Under the pieces are notes generated by a model that was given only the letters and a program-made list of their open reading frames with translations, was not told the DNA's origin and did not search any database. A stretch of 64,000 bases of DNA from Streptomyces pluripotens (lineage in GTDB: Bacteria; Actinomycetota; Actinomycetes; Streptomycetales; Streptomycetaceae), in the NCBI RefSeq assembly GCF_000802245.2, contig NZ_CP021080.1:2542001-2606000 (forward strand), read 5' to 3'. The position numbers were made by a program, and so were the translations under genes. Positions 19,255 through 28,171 of the stretch are shown here, piece by piece; the first letter of the stretch is position 1; every line of letters starts with the position of its first letter.

Positions 19255-20412
19255 CTAGAGGACCCCGCCCGCCTCGTCCTGGAAGAGGTGCGTCCAGTAG
19301 TGCCAGTCCGTGCCCGGAAGGGTTCCCGTGGGGTCGACGGCGGTCAGCGTGCGGATCATGGCGGCGGCCAACTGGTCGTAGGCGTCCGTCGTCAGTTCGT
19401 GGTTCATGTGCTCGTCGATGGTGCGCTCGTGGTGCAGGAGCCAGAGCGTGAAGGCCAGGGTGGAGACGTCGGTGTTGAGGGGGTGGAGCGCTGCCTCCGG
19501 TTCGCTGAAGGTCAGCACCGCGCCGGTTCTGCCGTCGAGCACCAGGCTGTTCTCCTCGACCAGGTGCCCCAGCCGGATCAAGTGGTCGCAGTGGGCCGGG
19601 AGTACGGCCGGCGGGTGGGCGACGCGGTCCTGCGCGAAGTACTCCCGCAGGGTCGGCAGCGGAAGGTCCGTGTCGGCGTGGAAGAGGACCGCCTCCTCCG
19701 GCAGTCCCGTCCCGCGCAGGAAGCGGCGCGTCGGCTCATGGGTGAGCGTGGCGGGGAAGTCGACCTCCTCGAAGCGGACCACTCGACCGTGACCGAACTC
19801 CTGTTCCAGGACGCGGGCGGGTACGTCCAGGGCGAGGCCGGAAGCCGTGCCGGGACCCGCGACGAGGGCGAGCGGACGGATCAGGGCCGCCGCCTTCCAG
19901 TACGGCGGAACCTCGCCGTCCGCGCTCTCGGCGAAGAGCGCGAGGAGCCGACGGGATGCCTCGGCCGCCGTCCTGGGGCCGTACCGACCTGCCAGGGACG
20001 CGAAACGACCCCGCAGGCCCGTCAGTTCCTCGGTGACCGCGGCGAAGCGCAGGAGCATCTCCAAGGACGGAGCGAAGGGGCGGGGGTCGGACGGTTCGAA
20101 GAGGAAGGCGGTCGTGATCTCGCCTGTGGCGCCGTCGAGCAGGATCGACTCGTGCTCCATGCCGACGGGGTTGAGGAGTTCGCCTATCACCAGGCGGCTG
20201 CGCAGTTCCTCCGCCAGGTGGAAGGGGCCGTCCGCGGTTTCGGCCAGGGTACGCAGGCCGCGCGTACGCAAGGGCGAGAACGTCAGCACATCGGTCCGGG
20301 CGGGCAGCCCGGCGCCCATCAGCAGACTCCGCGTCGGCGCGTGCGTGACGCGGCGGCCCAGCTCCGCCTCGGTCAGCGTGATCGCCTGGCTCCCGGCGTC
20401 CATCGTGCTCAT
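19255..20412 (-). CDS. tandem SUKH-4-type immunity protein
   Basis: 385 aa from ATG 20412. Two related domains follow each other, each opening with a similar phrase (VTHAPTRSLLMGAGLPARTD near 22; LTHEPTRRFLRGTGLPEEAV near 225) and continuing with the SUKH-4 pattern of a short strand, LIRLGHLVEENSLVLDGRTG and a helical tail. SUKH proteins neutralise polymorphic toxins, often nucleases or deaminases. No toxin gene lies next to it, so it may be an orphan immunity gene. Confidence 0.75.
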   Translation of the reverse strand: MSTMDAGSQAITLTEAELGRRVTHAPTRSLLMGAGLPARTDVLTFSPLRTRGLRTLAETADGPFHLAEELRSRLVIGELLNPVGMEHESILLDGATGEITTAFLFEPSDPRPFAPSLEMLLRFAAVTEELTGLRGRFASLAGRYGPRTAAEASRRLLALFAESADGEVPPYWKAAALIRPLALVAGPGTASGLALDVPARVLEQEFGHGRVVRFEEVDFPATLTHEPTRRFLRGTGLPEEAVLFHADTDLPLPTLREYFAQDRVAHPPAVLPAHCDHLIRLGHLVEENSLVLDGRTGAVLTFSEPEAALHPLNTDVSTLAFTLWLLHHERTIDEHMNHELTTDAYDQLAAAMIRTLTAVDPTGTLPGTDWHYWTHLFQDEAGGVL

Positions 20413-20633
20413 TGCTCCCCCGCGCTCTTCCCCGTCGGTGCCTGTGCGAGTCGTACCGGTGTCAGTCGCACCGGTGCCGGTCCGCAGACTGCGGCGACGT
20501 CACCTGCGTGAGTGCGCAGACACGGACGATCCGCCGGGGTAGACGCCCCCACCGCTTGGCACACTACGGCGTCCCACTGACAACGGCCCCCGCCGGAAAG
20601 GACGCCGGGCGACCCGGGCCCGTTCCGCCGGTG

Positions 20634-20759
20634 TCAGGTGAGGTAGATACCGCCCAGCACCACGGCCAGGGCCGCCCCCAGGAACAGCAGGATCCACAGG
20701 AACAACTTGCCTACGCTGGGCGGGGGTTCGTAGCGCGGCTCGTCGGGAGGAGTGCTCAC
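20634..20759 (-). CDS. 41-aa single-span membrane microprotein
   Basis: GTG 20759 overlaps the stop of the molybdenum subunit (GTGA), so it is translated with that operon. It has a proline-rich cytoplasmic start (PPDEPRYEPPP), then one transmembrane helix ending GGIYLT. No family recognised. Its coupling suggests it anchors or assists the hydroxylase at the membrane; this is inference. Confidence 0.65.
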   Translation of the reverse strand: MSTPPDEPRYEPPPSVGKLFLWILLFLGAALAVVLGGIYLT

Positions 20760-23065
20760 TGCGTCGTCACCACCGCTGCCTGTGGACGGATCGGGAGTCG
20801 GTTGACCGGGCGGCCGGTGGCCGCCCGGACGGCTGAGGCGATCGCCGCCGGTGCCGTCACCACCGGAACCGCGCTGGCTGGCTTGGCGCCGAAGGGGGCG
20901 ACCACATCCCGTTCCTCGACCAGTTTCACGATCCGGATGTCCGGCACGTCCAGGGCCGTCGGGAGGGCATACCCGGTCAGATCGGGGTGGCGGACCAATC
21001 CGCGCGGAGTACGGAGGTTCTCGGTGAGCGCGATACCGACGCCCTGGGCGATGCCCGCCTCGATGCGGGCGGCCAGCTGGGCGGGGTTCAGCACCCTGCC
21101 CACGTCCTGCGCCACCGCCAGTTCCACCACCCGGACCGCACCCAACTCGATGTCGACGTCCACCACGGCCCGGATCGCGCAGAAGGCCAGACCTACGAAG
21201 GCATCGCCCTGACCGGAGGAGTTCAGCGGCTCGGTGGGGTGCGGACGGCACTGGGCCGTGGCCCAGAGCTCCTTGCCCTCCATCGCCTCGGTGACGGTCG
21301 TCGACAGCACACCGTCGTAGGAAGTGATCTTGCCGTCCGCGATCTGCAGCAGTTCGGTGGACATGCCGAACTTGTGGGCCAGGGGCTGGAGAAGCTGGGT
21401 GCGCACCATCTTGGCCGCCCGCTCCACCGCACCGCCCGACACCCAGGTGTGGCGGCCTCGGCAGCCCGGGCCGGCCGGTGGCTGGTCGGTGTCCACCGCG
21501 GCCACGTGGACCTCTTCGACACCGAGGGTATCCTGGACGATCTGCCGGGCCAGGGTGGTGAAGCCCTGTCCCGTCTCCACGGCCGCGCAGAGCACGGTCG
21601 CGACGCCGTCGTGCACCTTCACCGTCGCCGTGGACACCTCGTCGGCACCCTCGGCGCCGAGCATGTGCACCATGCCCAGGCCGTAGCCGACGCCCCGGCG
21701 CACCGCGCTTGGCTCGCCCACCCCCTCGGGACCGCCGGGCAGCAACCACTCCTCCTCCGGCGCCTCCTTCGGCAACGCGGGAAGCGGGAAGTCCCGCACT
21801 GCCTGCAGGAGTTCGGCGACCGGCGCGGGGCAGGTAACCGTCTGACCGATCGGCAGGACGTCACCGGTCGCGAGGACGTTGCGCAGACGCAACTCGGCCG
21901 TGTCCAGGCCCAGCTTCTTCGCCAGTTTGTCCATCTGCGCCTCGTAGGCGGCGCACACCTGCATGGCGCCCTCGCCGCGTACGTGGCCCGAGGGCGGGTT
22001 GTTGGTACGGACGGCCCAGCCCTCGATGAAGGCGTTCGGGACGACGTACGGGCCGCAGGCGAACGAGACGGCCGCGACCAGGGCTTCGGACGAGGTGTCG
22101 GCGTACGCGCCCGCGTCGAGCAGGATCTGCGCCTCGACCTTCACCAGCCTGCCCTCGGCGTCCGCGTGGTGGCGGTAGCGCAGCAGGGTGGGATGGCGGT
22201 GGACGTGACCGAGGAAGGACTCCTCGCGGGTCGCCGTGAGCTTCACCGGGCAGCCGGTCTTCAGCGCCAGCAGGCCGAGCGGCAACTGGAAGCCCTGGTC
22301 CTCCCGGTCGGCGGTGGCGCCGGGCACCCCGGTGACCACGATCTTCACCCGATCCGGGGACAGGCCGAAGCAAGCCGCGGCCGTGTTGCGGTCGGTGTGC
22401 GGGTCGGTGGAGGCGAGGTACAGCTCCACCCCGCCGTCCGGGCGGGGCACGGCGAGGCCGGCTTCGGCGCCGATCGGGGCCGGGTCCTGGCGGCCGATGC
22501 GGTACAGGCCCTCGACCACCACCTCGCCGACCGCCTCCGGGTCGCCGTGATGCAGCGGGATGTGCCGGATCAGGTTGCCGTCCGGGTGCAACGGCTCGGC
22601 CTCAAAGGCCTGTTCGGGATCGGTGACCGGATCGAGTACCTCGTACTCGACGATGACGGCCGCGGCCGCCATCCGCGCGGTGTCCGGGTGGTCCGCGGCC
22701 ACGGCCGCGATGGGTTCGCCGTGGTGGCGTACGGCCTCGGCGGCGAACACCGGCCGGTCGGGGGTGCCCCGGCCGTGGCGGGGCGTGCCGGGCACGTCCT
22801 CGTGGGTGATGACGGCGTGCACACCGGGCATCTCGCGCGCATGGGTGGTGTCGATGGACACGATGCGCGCACGTGCGTGCGGGGAGCGCAGCACGGCCGC
22901 CCACAGCAGGCCCTCGGCCCACAGGTCGGCCGCGTACGGGAAGGCACCCTCGGTCTTGGCGCGGGCGTCGGCGTGCGGCAGGGAGGCGCCGAGGCCGTGC
23001 GGCAGCGGCTCGGCCTCGGGGGCGGATTCCGCGGCGGTGGTCGCGGTGCCGGCTTCGTTGCTCAC
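20756..23065 (-). CDS. xanthine dehydrogenase-family molybdenum-binding subunit
   Basis: 769 aa from ATG 23065 (ATGA overlap with the Fe-S gene). The aldehyde oxidase/xanthine dehydrogenase a/b hammerhead (about 25-140: LPHADARAKTEGAFPYAADL) is followed by the large Mo-cofactor domain, with GHVRGEGAMQ near 355 and the late TGQGFTTLARQIVQD, SSGQGDAFVGLAF motifs. It hydroxylates a purine or aldehyde using water. The exact substrate is open; Streptomyces xanthine dehydrogenases have this subunit order. It is the third gene of a four-gene operon. Confidence 0.93.
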   Translation of the reverse strand: MSNEAGTATTAAESAPEAEPLPHGLGASLPHADARAKTEGAFPYAADLWAEGLLWAAVLRSPHARARIVSIDTTHAREMPGVHAVITHEDVPGTPRHGRGTPDRPVFAAEAVRHHGEPIAAVAADHPDTARMAAAAVIVEYEVLDPVTDPEQAFEAEPLHPDGNLIRHIPLHHGDPEAVGEVVVEGLYRIGRQDPAPIGAEAGLAVPRPDGGVELYLASTDPHTDRNTAAACFGLSPDRVKIVVTGVPGATADREDQGFQLPLGLLALKTGCPVKLTATREESFLGHVHRHPTLLRYRHHADAEGRLVKVEAQILLDAGAYADTSSEALVAAVSFACGPYVVPNAFIEGWAVRTNNPPSGHVRGEGAMQVCAAYEAQMDKLAKKLGLDTAELRLRNVLATGDVLPIGQTVTCPAPVAELLQAVRDFPLPALPKEAPEEEWLLPGGPEGVGEPSAVRRGVGYGLGMVHMLGAEGADEVSTATVKVHDGVATVLCAAVETGQGFTTLARQIVQDTLGVEEVHVAAVDTDQPPAGPGCRGRHTWVSGGAVERAAKMVRTQLLQPLAHKFGMSTELLQIADGKITSYDGVLSTTVTEAMEGKELWATAQCRPHPTEPLNSSGQGDAFVGLAFCAIRAVVDVDIELGAVRVVELAVAQDVGRVLNPAQLAARIEAGIAQGVGIALTENLRTPRGLVRHPDLTGYALPTALDVPDIRIVKLVEERDVVAPFGAKPASAVPVVTAPAAIASAVRAATGRPVNRLPIRPQAAVVTTQ

Positions 23066-25104
23066 GCCTGGCCTCCGTCCTGGCCGTAGTGCCGGTCGTG
23101 CGGTCCCGGGGTGCCGTAGGGGTCCGGGACGTCGCCGTACCCGCCGGACTCACCGTACTGCTCGTCGGCGTACTGGGCGCCGCCGTACTGGGCGTCCCCG
23201 TAACCGTCGGGAACGGCCTGGACCACGCCGGCCTCTCCCGGTGTCTCGAACACCGACGGATTGACGCCGCCGGAGCCCGGGCCCGCCTGGTGCGGGATGC
23301 GTGCCCCGTCCGCGTCCGGCTCGGTGCTGACGTGCGCTGCCTCGCGTTCGGCGACGACTTCCTTGACCGCCTCCAGCACCCCCCGGTAGCCCGAGCACCG
23401 GCACAGGTTTCCGCACAAGGCCTGGCGGGCCTCCAGCGCGGTCGGTGCGGGGTTGCCCTCCAGCAGGTCGTGCACGGTCATCGCCATGCCGGGCACGCAG
23501 AAGCCGCACTGGACGGCACCGCACCGGGCGAGCGCGCGCTGCACGTCGGAGGGGTGCCCGTCAGCGGCCAGGCCCTCGACGGTCCGCACCTCGCTCCCCG
23601 CCACGGTGGCCGCCGGGACCAGGCAGGAGGCCACCAGGCGCCCGTCGACCTGCACGTTGCAGGCCCCGCACTCGCCCTGCGAGCAACCGTCCTTGGCGCC
23701 GGCGAGGCCGAGTCGCTCCCGCAGGACGTACAGGAGGGACTCGCCGATCCAGGCATCGGTGACCGGGCGGTCGGTGCCGTTGACCCGCAGGACGAAGGAG
23801 GCGAGGGGATGGTCGTCGTGCGCCGGGAACGGCGGGGCGGCCGGATCCTCGGCGGGCCCCTCGTGCGGAACCGCTGTCCCTGCGGCCCCTTCACGTTCAG
23901 AACCTTCGGGGCCTTCAGAACCTTCGGGGCCTTCGGTGACTTGGTGGCCTTCGGGACTGCTCTCGGCAGCGCCCTCGGGAACACCAGCGGGCGTGGTCGG
24001 CGTGGTCACAGCGGCCGCGCGTTCCGGTACGGACGGTCCGGCCGGGTGCGCCGGTGCCGCGGAGCCGGCCGTGGTGTCCGCGGTGTCGGTGGCCGCCTGA
24101 CCCTGCGTGTCCGGCGCTGGAACGACCTGCGGCGCACCCTCCCGGCTGGTGTCCTCCTGGCGGGTCGCCGGACTGTCGGCGGGGCCTTCGGTGACCTCCA
24201 CGGGACCCTGAGCGTCCGGCTCCACGGCCGTGTCTGCGGCGGTGCCCCGCGGCACGGGCTCGGAGCGCCCGTCCGGCACGGCAGTGGTGGCCGTCCCGGT
24301 CGCTGTGGCGTCGTGACCGGCAGGCCCGTGCCCGACCCCGGTGTGTCCCGCGTCCGCGTACCCGCCGTCCGCGTGCCCGGCGGACGCCGTCTCGGGGTAC
24401 CCGGTGTCCCCCTGGGATCCGTAAGGCTCCTCCGCCCCACCCTGTTCCGCCGTCGAACCGGCGGATGTCGCAGCCGGAACCGCACCGGTGGGCTGAACGC
24501 CGGTGGGGCCGGGCCGGGGACCGGCCGGCCGGGCGGGGCCCTCCGGGTCCGCGGACTGCCCCCAGGACAGGTCCGCGCCGTCCGTCGCCCAGGGCGCGGG
24601 TGCGCCGCCGGGCAGGGTGGCTGGCGGGGTGCTGCCCCACTGGTCGGCCAGGGACGTCGCGGTGAACTCGCCCGACTCGTCGGGAAGATCACCACCGGCG
24701 ACCGGAATGGACCACTGCCCGGTGACGTCGTGCCCGGGGGCGGCCGAGGCGGCGGGCTCCTCGAAGGTCCACTGCTGGGTGGCGCCGGGCTGGTAGGTGA
24801 ACCGGTCGTCCGTGCCCTGCGACTGGGTCGTGGCGTCCGGGCCGGGCCACTGGGCGCCGTCCGCGGGCGCCGTCCACGTCCCCGTGGCGGTGGGGTCGCC
24901 GGCACCCGGAGCGGCCGTTATCTCCGGCGGCACATAGCCCTGACCGGGCGCAGCCAGGGGGCTGTCGCCGGACAGCAGGGCGTCGATGCCGCCCTCGGGT
25001 AGCTCCACGAAGGCGGTGGCGCCGTCGTCGTACTCGCCCTGGGGCAGCGGGTTCCAGCGTCCGCCGCCCTGGGGCGTGCCGCCTCCGTGCTGGTCTTCGG
25101 TCAC
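23062..25104 (-). CDS. [2Fe-2S] subunit of molybdenum hydroxylase with long disordered N-terminal extension
   Basis: 680 aa from the ATG at 25104 that overlaps the FAD-subunit stop. Only about residues 415-590 are the expected subunit: ferredoxin-type cluster CSQGECGACNVQVDGRLVAS, then the helical cluster domain CGAVQCGFCVPGM and CGNLCRCSGYRGVLEAVKEV. The first 410 or so residues are Gly/Pro/Glu/Ser/Thr-rich with no fold visible, and a 95-residue Tyr/Gly-rich tail follows. Typical partners are about 160-200 aa. The frame is continuous with normal codon bias, so the extension appears real. It passes electrons from the Mo site to FAD. Confidence 0.9.
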   Translation of the reverse strand: MTEDQHGGGTPQGGGRWNPLPQGEYDDGATAFVELPEGGIDALLSGDSPLAAPGQGYVPPEITAAPGAGDPTATGTWTAPADGAQWPGPDATTQSQGTDDRFTYQPGATQQWTFEEPAASAAPGHDVTGQWSIPVAGGDLPDESGEFTATSLADQWGSTPPATLPGGAPAPWATDGADLSWGQSADPEGPARPAGPRPGPTGVQPTGAVPAATSAGSTAEQGGAEEPYGSQGDTGYPETASAGHADGGYADAGHTGVGHGPAGHDATATGTATTAVPDGRSEPVPRGTAADTAVEPDAQGPVEVTEGPADSPATRQEDTSREGAPQVVPAPDTQGQAATDTADTTAGSAAPAHPAGPSVPERAAAVTTPTTPAGVPEGAAESSPEGHQVTEGPEGSEGPEGSEREGAAGTAVPHEGPAEDPAAPPFPAHDDHPLASFVLRVNGTDRPVTDAWIGESLLYVLRERLGLAGAKDGCSQGECGACNVQVDGRLVASCLVPAATVAGSEVRTVEGLAADGHPSDVQRALARCGAVQCGFCVPGMAMTVHDLLEGNPAPTALEARQALCGNLCRCSGYRGVLEAVKEVVAEREAAHVSTEPDADGARIPHQAGPGSGGVNPSVFETPGEAGVVQAVPDGYGDAQYGGAQYADEQYGESGGYGDVPDPYGTPGPHDRHYGQDGGQA

Positions 25105-25994
25105 GACAGTGCCCTCCCCAGTGCTCGTCGGGCCAGCGCGGCGACGGTGCGCCGCAGGTGCAGTACGGCGGGCGGAAGCGTGGGCACCGAGCCGTCGGGC
25201 CCGGGTGCCGGATCGGGGATGCAGGCCGCGGCCACGTACTCACCGAAGGCGTTCAGTGCCTCGGGAACGAGCGCACGGTCGTTGTCCCAGTCGATGAGCC
25301 GTGCGACCCACTGTTCGGCCTGCAGTGGCCGCAGCGGCATCGGCGCCACGGCCCCGACCGCGCAGCGCACTCCGCGCCGGGCAGGGTCCAGCACGAGGGC
25401 GACGGAGGCCATCGCGCGGCCCGGGCCGGTGCGTCCGGTCGCCTTCAGGAAGACCTGCGGGGCGTGCAGCAGCGGCACTCGCACGTAGCCGATGAGTTCG
25501 CCGCCGCGCAGCATCTCCACACCGGCCAGCAGGTGCGACACGGGGAGCTCCCGGCGGGTTCCACCCGGACCGGCGACGATCAGCGTCGCCTCCAGGGCGG
25601 CCAGCACCGGCAGGGCGTCTCCGGCGGGGGCCGCCGAGGCGATGTTGCCCCCCAGGGTGCCGGCATTGCGGATGTGCGGTGGCCCCGCGGCGCGCGCGGC
25701 GGCGGCCAGTGCCGGAATCAGGGCCGCGAAGTCGGGGCGACCCATGCGGGCGTGTGTGAGGCCCGCCCCGAGCAGGGCGTGCCCGTCCTGGTACTGCCAG
25801 CCGCGGATCTCGCTGATTCGCCCGAGACCCACCAGAGCAGCGGGCCTGAGCTGACCGGAGTTGACGGCGGCCATCAGGTCGGTGCCACCCGCGACCGGGA
25901 CCGCGGCAGGCGTGGCGGCCAACGCCGCCACGGCTTCGTCCAGCGTCGTGGGCAGCGTGACGGCCTGCGCCGCCTGCGGTGTGTGCGTGGTCAA
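25101..25994 (-). CDS. FAD-binding subunit of xanthine dehydrogenase-type hydroxylase
   Basis: 297 aa from TTG 25994, chosen for GGAAGGGG about 9 nt upstream; the frame is open to 26120 without a better site. The CO-dehydrogenase flavoprotein fold is clear: VPVAGGTDLMAAVNSGQLRP near 35 and IRNAGTLGGNIASAAPAGDA near 110. It transfers electrons from the [2Fe-2S] clusters to the acceptor. First gene of the operon. Upstream, TTCTCAC (26151-26157) and GTGAGAA (26168-26174) form an inverted repeat that may be an operator. Confidence 0.93.
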   Translation of the reverse strand: MTTHTPQAAQAVTLPTTLDEAVAALAATPAAVPVAGGTDLMAAVNSGQLRPAALVGLGRISEIRGWQYQDGHALLGAGLTHARMGRPDFAALIPALAAAARAAGPPHIRNAGTLGGNIASAAPAGDALPVLAALEATLIVAGPGGTRRELPVSHLLAGVEMLRGGELIGYVRVPLLHAPQVFLKATGRTGPGRAMASVALVLDPARRGVRCAVGAVAPMPLRPLQAEQWVARLIDWDNDRALVPEALNAFGEYVAAACIPDPAPGPDGSVPTLPPAVLHLRRTVAALARRALGRALS

Positions 25995-26215
25995 ACCGGC
26001 TGCCCCTTCCCACTGCCCCTGGTCCACCTGTGTGGCCGTACGGTACGTGCTCACGGGGCGGACGTGGCAACTCTGGCACATCTTCGCAGGGCCCGAACGC
26101 GGGGGTCCGCAAGGAGGCATTCGCCCACCTCACCGGGGAGATGGTTGCTTTTCTCACGGCATCACCGGTGAGAACCGATTGACACTCTTCGGTGACAGCT
26201 GGTGGCTTTTTTCCA

Positions 26216-27841
26216 TTACCTGTTCGGGGGCGGTCCCTCGATCGGGCGGCCGAGCACGCCGGGGCGCCGCTGCCACGGCCGGGGTCCGGTGGGCGGCCGG
26301 TAGGCGACGCCGAGGGCGTCAAGCCGCCCGTAATGGGCGGCCATGCGGCGCTCGAAGTCCGCGAAGTCACGTTCGGCGGGGGCCGGCAACCGGCTCCAGG
26401 CCACCTCGGCGAAGGCCGCGAGCCGCGGGAAGGTCTGGTAGTCAACGCGCGCAAGGTCCTCCATCGCCTCGGTCCACACGTTCGCCTGGGTACCCAGCAC
26501 GCGTGCGGCCTCCTCCTCGGTGAGCGCGGTCGGGACCGGTTCGAACCGGTAGACGTCCTGCAGGGTGCGCACGAAACCGATCGGCACCGGCTCTTCCTCG
26601 CCCGGGTCCTGACGGTGGTCCAGATACACGTACTGTTCCGGACACATGACCACGTCATGGCCGGCCCGCGCGGCGGCGACCCCTCCCCCGTAGCCGCGCC
26701 AGGAGGACACGGCAGCCCCCTTCGCGAGACCGCCCTCCAGGATCTCGTCCCAGCCGATGAGCCGGCGTCCGCGCGCGGACAACCACGCGTCGAAGTGGCC
26801 GATGAACCAGGACTGCAGCTGGTCCTCGTCGGCCAGCCCGAGGTCCGCGATGCGGGTCTTGGCGGCCACGGACTCACTCCACTGCTCCTTGCGGCATTCG
26901 TCGCCGCCGATGTGCACGAACTCCGACGGGAAGAGTTCCAACACCTCCGTCAGCACACCCTCGTAGAACCGCACAGTGGCGTCGACGGGAGCCAGCACAT
27001 GGGGCGAGATCCCCCAGTCGTCCCAGACGGATAGGCCGGTGGTGTCGATGACATCGGTGTTGCCGAGTTCCGGGTACGCGGCGATGGCGGCCTGCGAGTG
27101 TCCCGGCACGTCGATCTCCGGCACGACGGTGATGTGGCGCTCGGCGGCATAGGCCACGATCTCCCGGATGTCGTCCTGGGTGTAGTAACCCCCGTGCGGT
27201 TTCTCCTCCCACAGCGGTGAGGCCCGGTGACCGACCCTCGTCCGCGCCCGCCAGGAGGCGATTTCGGCCAGTTTCGGGTACCGCTTGATGTCGATCCGCC
27301 AGCCCTGGTCGTCCGTCAGGTGGAAGTGGAAGACGTTGAGTTTGTGCGCGGCCATCAGATCGAGGTAGCGCAGCACGCCTTCCTTGGGCATGAAGTGGCG
27401 TGCAACGTCGAGCATGAGGCCCCGCCAGCGGAAACGGGGGACGTCCTGGACGGTGACGGCAGGCAGCTCCCAGCGGCGCCCCGGCCGCACCGGAGCCCGG
27501 CGGAACGCGTCGGGGCCGAGCAGCTGCCGGAAGGTCTGGGCTCCCCAGAAGACACCGGCGGCGCTGCCGCCCTCGATGCGGAACGGACGGTCGCCGAGTA
27601 CGACACGGTAGCCCTCGGACGGCAGATCCGGGTCGATGGCCAGCACCACGCGGTCGGGGCGGCCGGGCGCCTCCGGGAGCGGCAGACCGGTCGCCGCGCC
27701 GACCGTGGCCCGCAGCCAGCGCGCAACACCCTCCGTGCCCGGCAGGGCCTGAAGCGCCGTTCCGCCGTCCAGGTTCACGCAGCCGGGCGAGTTCCAGACG
27801 ATGCTCGCCGGTGCGGGAATCAGATCCACCGCGTCCACCAT
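26216..27841 (-). CDS. beta-N-acetylhexosaminidase (GH20)
   Basis: 541 aa from ATG 27841, chosen for AAAGGA 6 nt upstream; the frame extends further without a site. A GH20b domain (about 1-125) precedes the (beta/alpha)8 barrel, with RGLMLDVARHFMP, FHFHLTDDQGWRIDI and the catalytic pair Asp314-Glu315 in HIGGDECRKEQW. It removes terminal GlcNAc/GalNAc by substrate-assisted catalysis, probably from chito-oligosaccharides or recycled peptidoglycan. No signal peptide is visible, so it likely acts in the cytoplasm on imported sugars. Confidence 0.94.
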   Translation of the reverse strand: MVDAVDLIPAPASIVWNSPGCVNLDGGTALQALPGTEGVARWLRATVGAATGLPLPEAPGRPDRVVLAIDPDLPSEGYRVVLGDRPFRIEGGSAAGVFWGAQTFRQLLGPDAFRRAPVRPGRRWELPAVTVQDVPRFRWRGLMLDVARHFMPKEGVLRYLDLMAAHKLNVFHFHLTDDQGWRIDIKRYPKLAEIASWRARTRVGHRASPLWEEKPHGGYYTQDDIREIVAYAAERHITVVPEIDVPGHSQAAIAAYPELGNTDVIDTTGLSVWDDWGISPHVLAPVDATVRFYEGVLTEVLELFPSEFVHIGGDECRKEQWSESVAAKTRIADLGLADEDQLQSWFIGHFDAWLSARGRRLIGWDEILEGGLAKGAAVSSWRGYGGGVAAARAGHDVVMCPEQYVYLDHRQDPGEEEPVPIGFVRTLQDVYRFEPVPTALTEEEAARVLGTQANVWTEAMEDLARVDYQTFPRLAAFAEVAWSRLPAPAERDFADFERRMAAHYGRLDALGVAYRPPTGPRPWQRRPGVLGRPIEGPPPNR

Positions 27842-27920
27842 GTCCAGTCCTTTGCCGTTCCGCCGGCCCCGGGACAGGGACCGGGCGTCACCGTCCACCA
27901 GCCGCGCTCCACCGAAGAAT

Positions 27921-27981
27921 CCGTTGCACAGCATGCAACGGCTTATTTACAGTGCGCAACGTCGCACAACACTGCGCAGGC
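27921..27981. promoter_or_regulatory. TTGCA/TGCGCA palindromes upstream of the hexosaminidase
   Basis: CCGTTGCA (27921-27928) and TGCAACGG (27934-27941) form a perfect palindrome with a 5-nt centre. About 10 bp on is GTGCGCAACGTCGCACAAC, then ACTGCGCA. They lie 80-140 bp upstream of the hexosaminidase start in a relatively A/T-rich patch (TTATTTACAG). Likely operator sites; they do not match the known DasR dre consensus. Confidence 0.5.
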
Positions 27982-28040
27982 TAAGGGCTGGGCGAGCGGG
28001 CCGACAAGAGGTCTCGACCATCCCCGGCCGGAAGGCCGTG

Positions 28041-28107
28041 TCGGGGAACGGCGGGGAACGGCGGGGAACGGCGGGGAACGGCGGGGAACGGGGAACGGCG
28101 GGGAACA
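28041..28107. repeat. 10-bp tandem repeats with G-quadruplex pattern
   Basis: GCGGGGAACG repeats four times exactly at 28051-28090, with one variant copy before (28041-28050) and degenerate copies after to 28107. The plus strand carries six or more GGGG runs separated by 6 nt (AACGGC), which fits the G-quadruplex pattern. It fills the middle of the 330-bp spacer between the hexosaminidase and DUF3039 genes, which holds no gene. Confidence 0.85.
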
Positions 28108-28171
28108 AGGAAGGCCCCCGGGACGCGCACACGTCCTGGAGGCCTGATGCAGACCGGGCGGCGGGAAACCG

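Noticed and set aside
14932..20412. Intact integrative element at the tRNA
   Set aside because: No integrase, excisionase, Rep or transfer gene is present, and no long direct repeat of the tRNA 3' end was found; only decayed cargo remains.
20987..23089. 700-aa plus-strand open frame opposite the molybdenum subunit
   Set aside because: It is a shadow: His/Gly/Arg-rich with no motif, while the minus strand holds a full, motif-rich hydroxylase subunit in an operon.
28041..28107. CRISPR array
   Set aside because: The units are 10 bp and contiguous, without spacers, and no cas gene is in the window.
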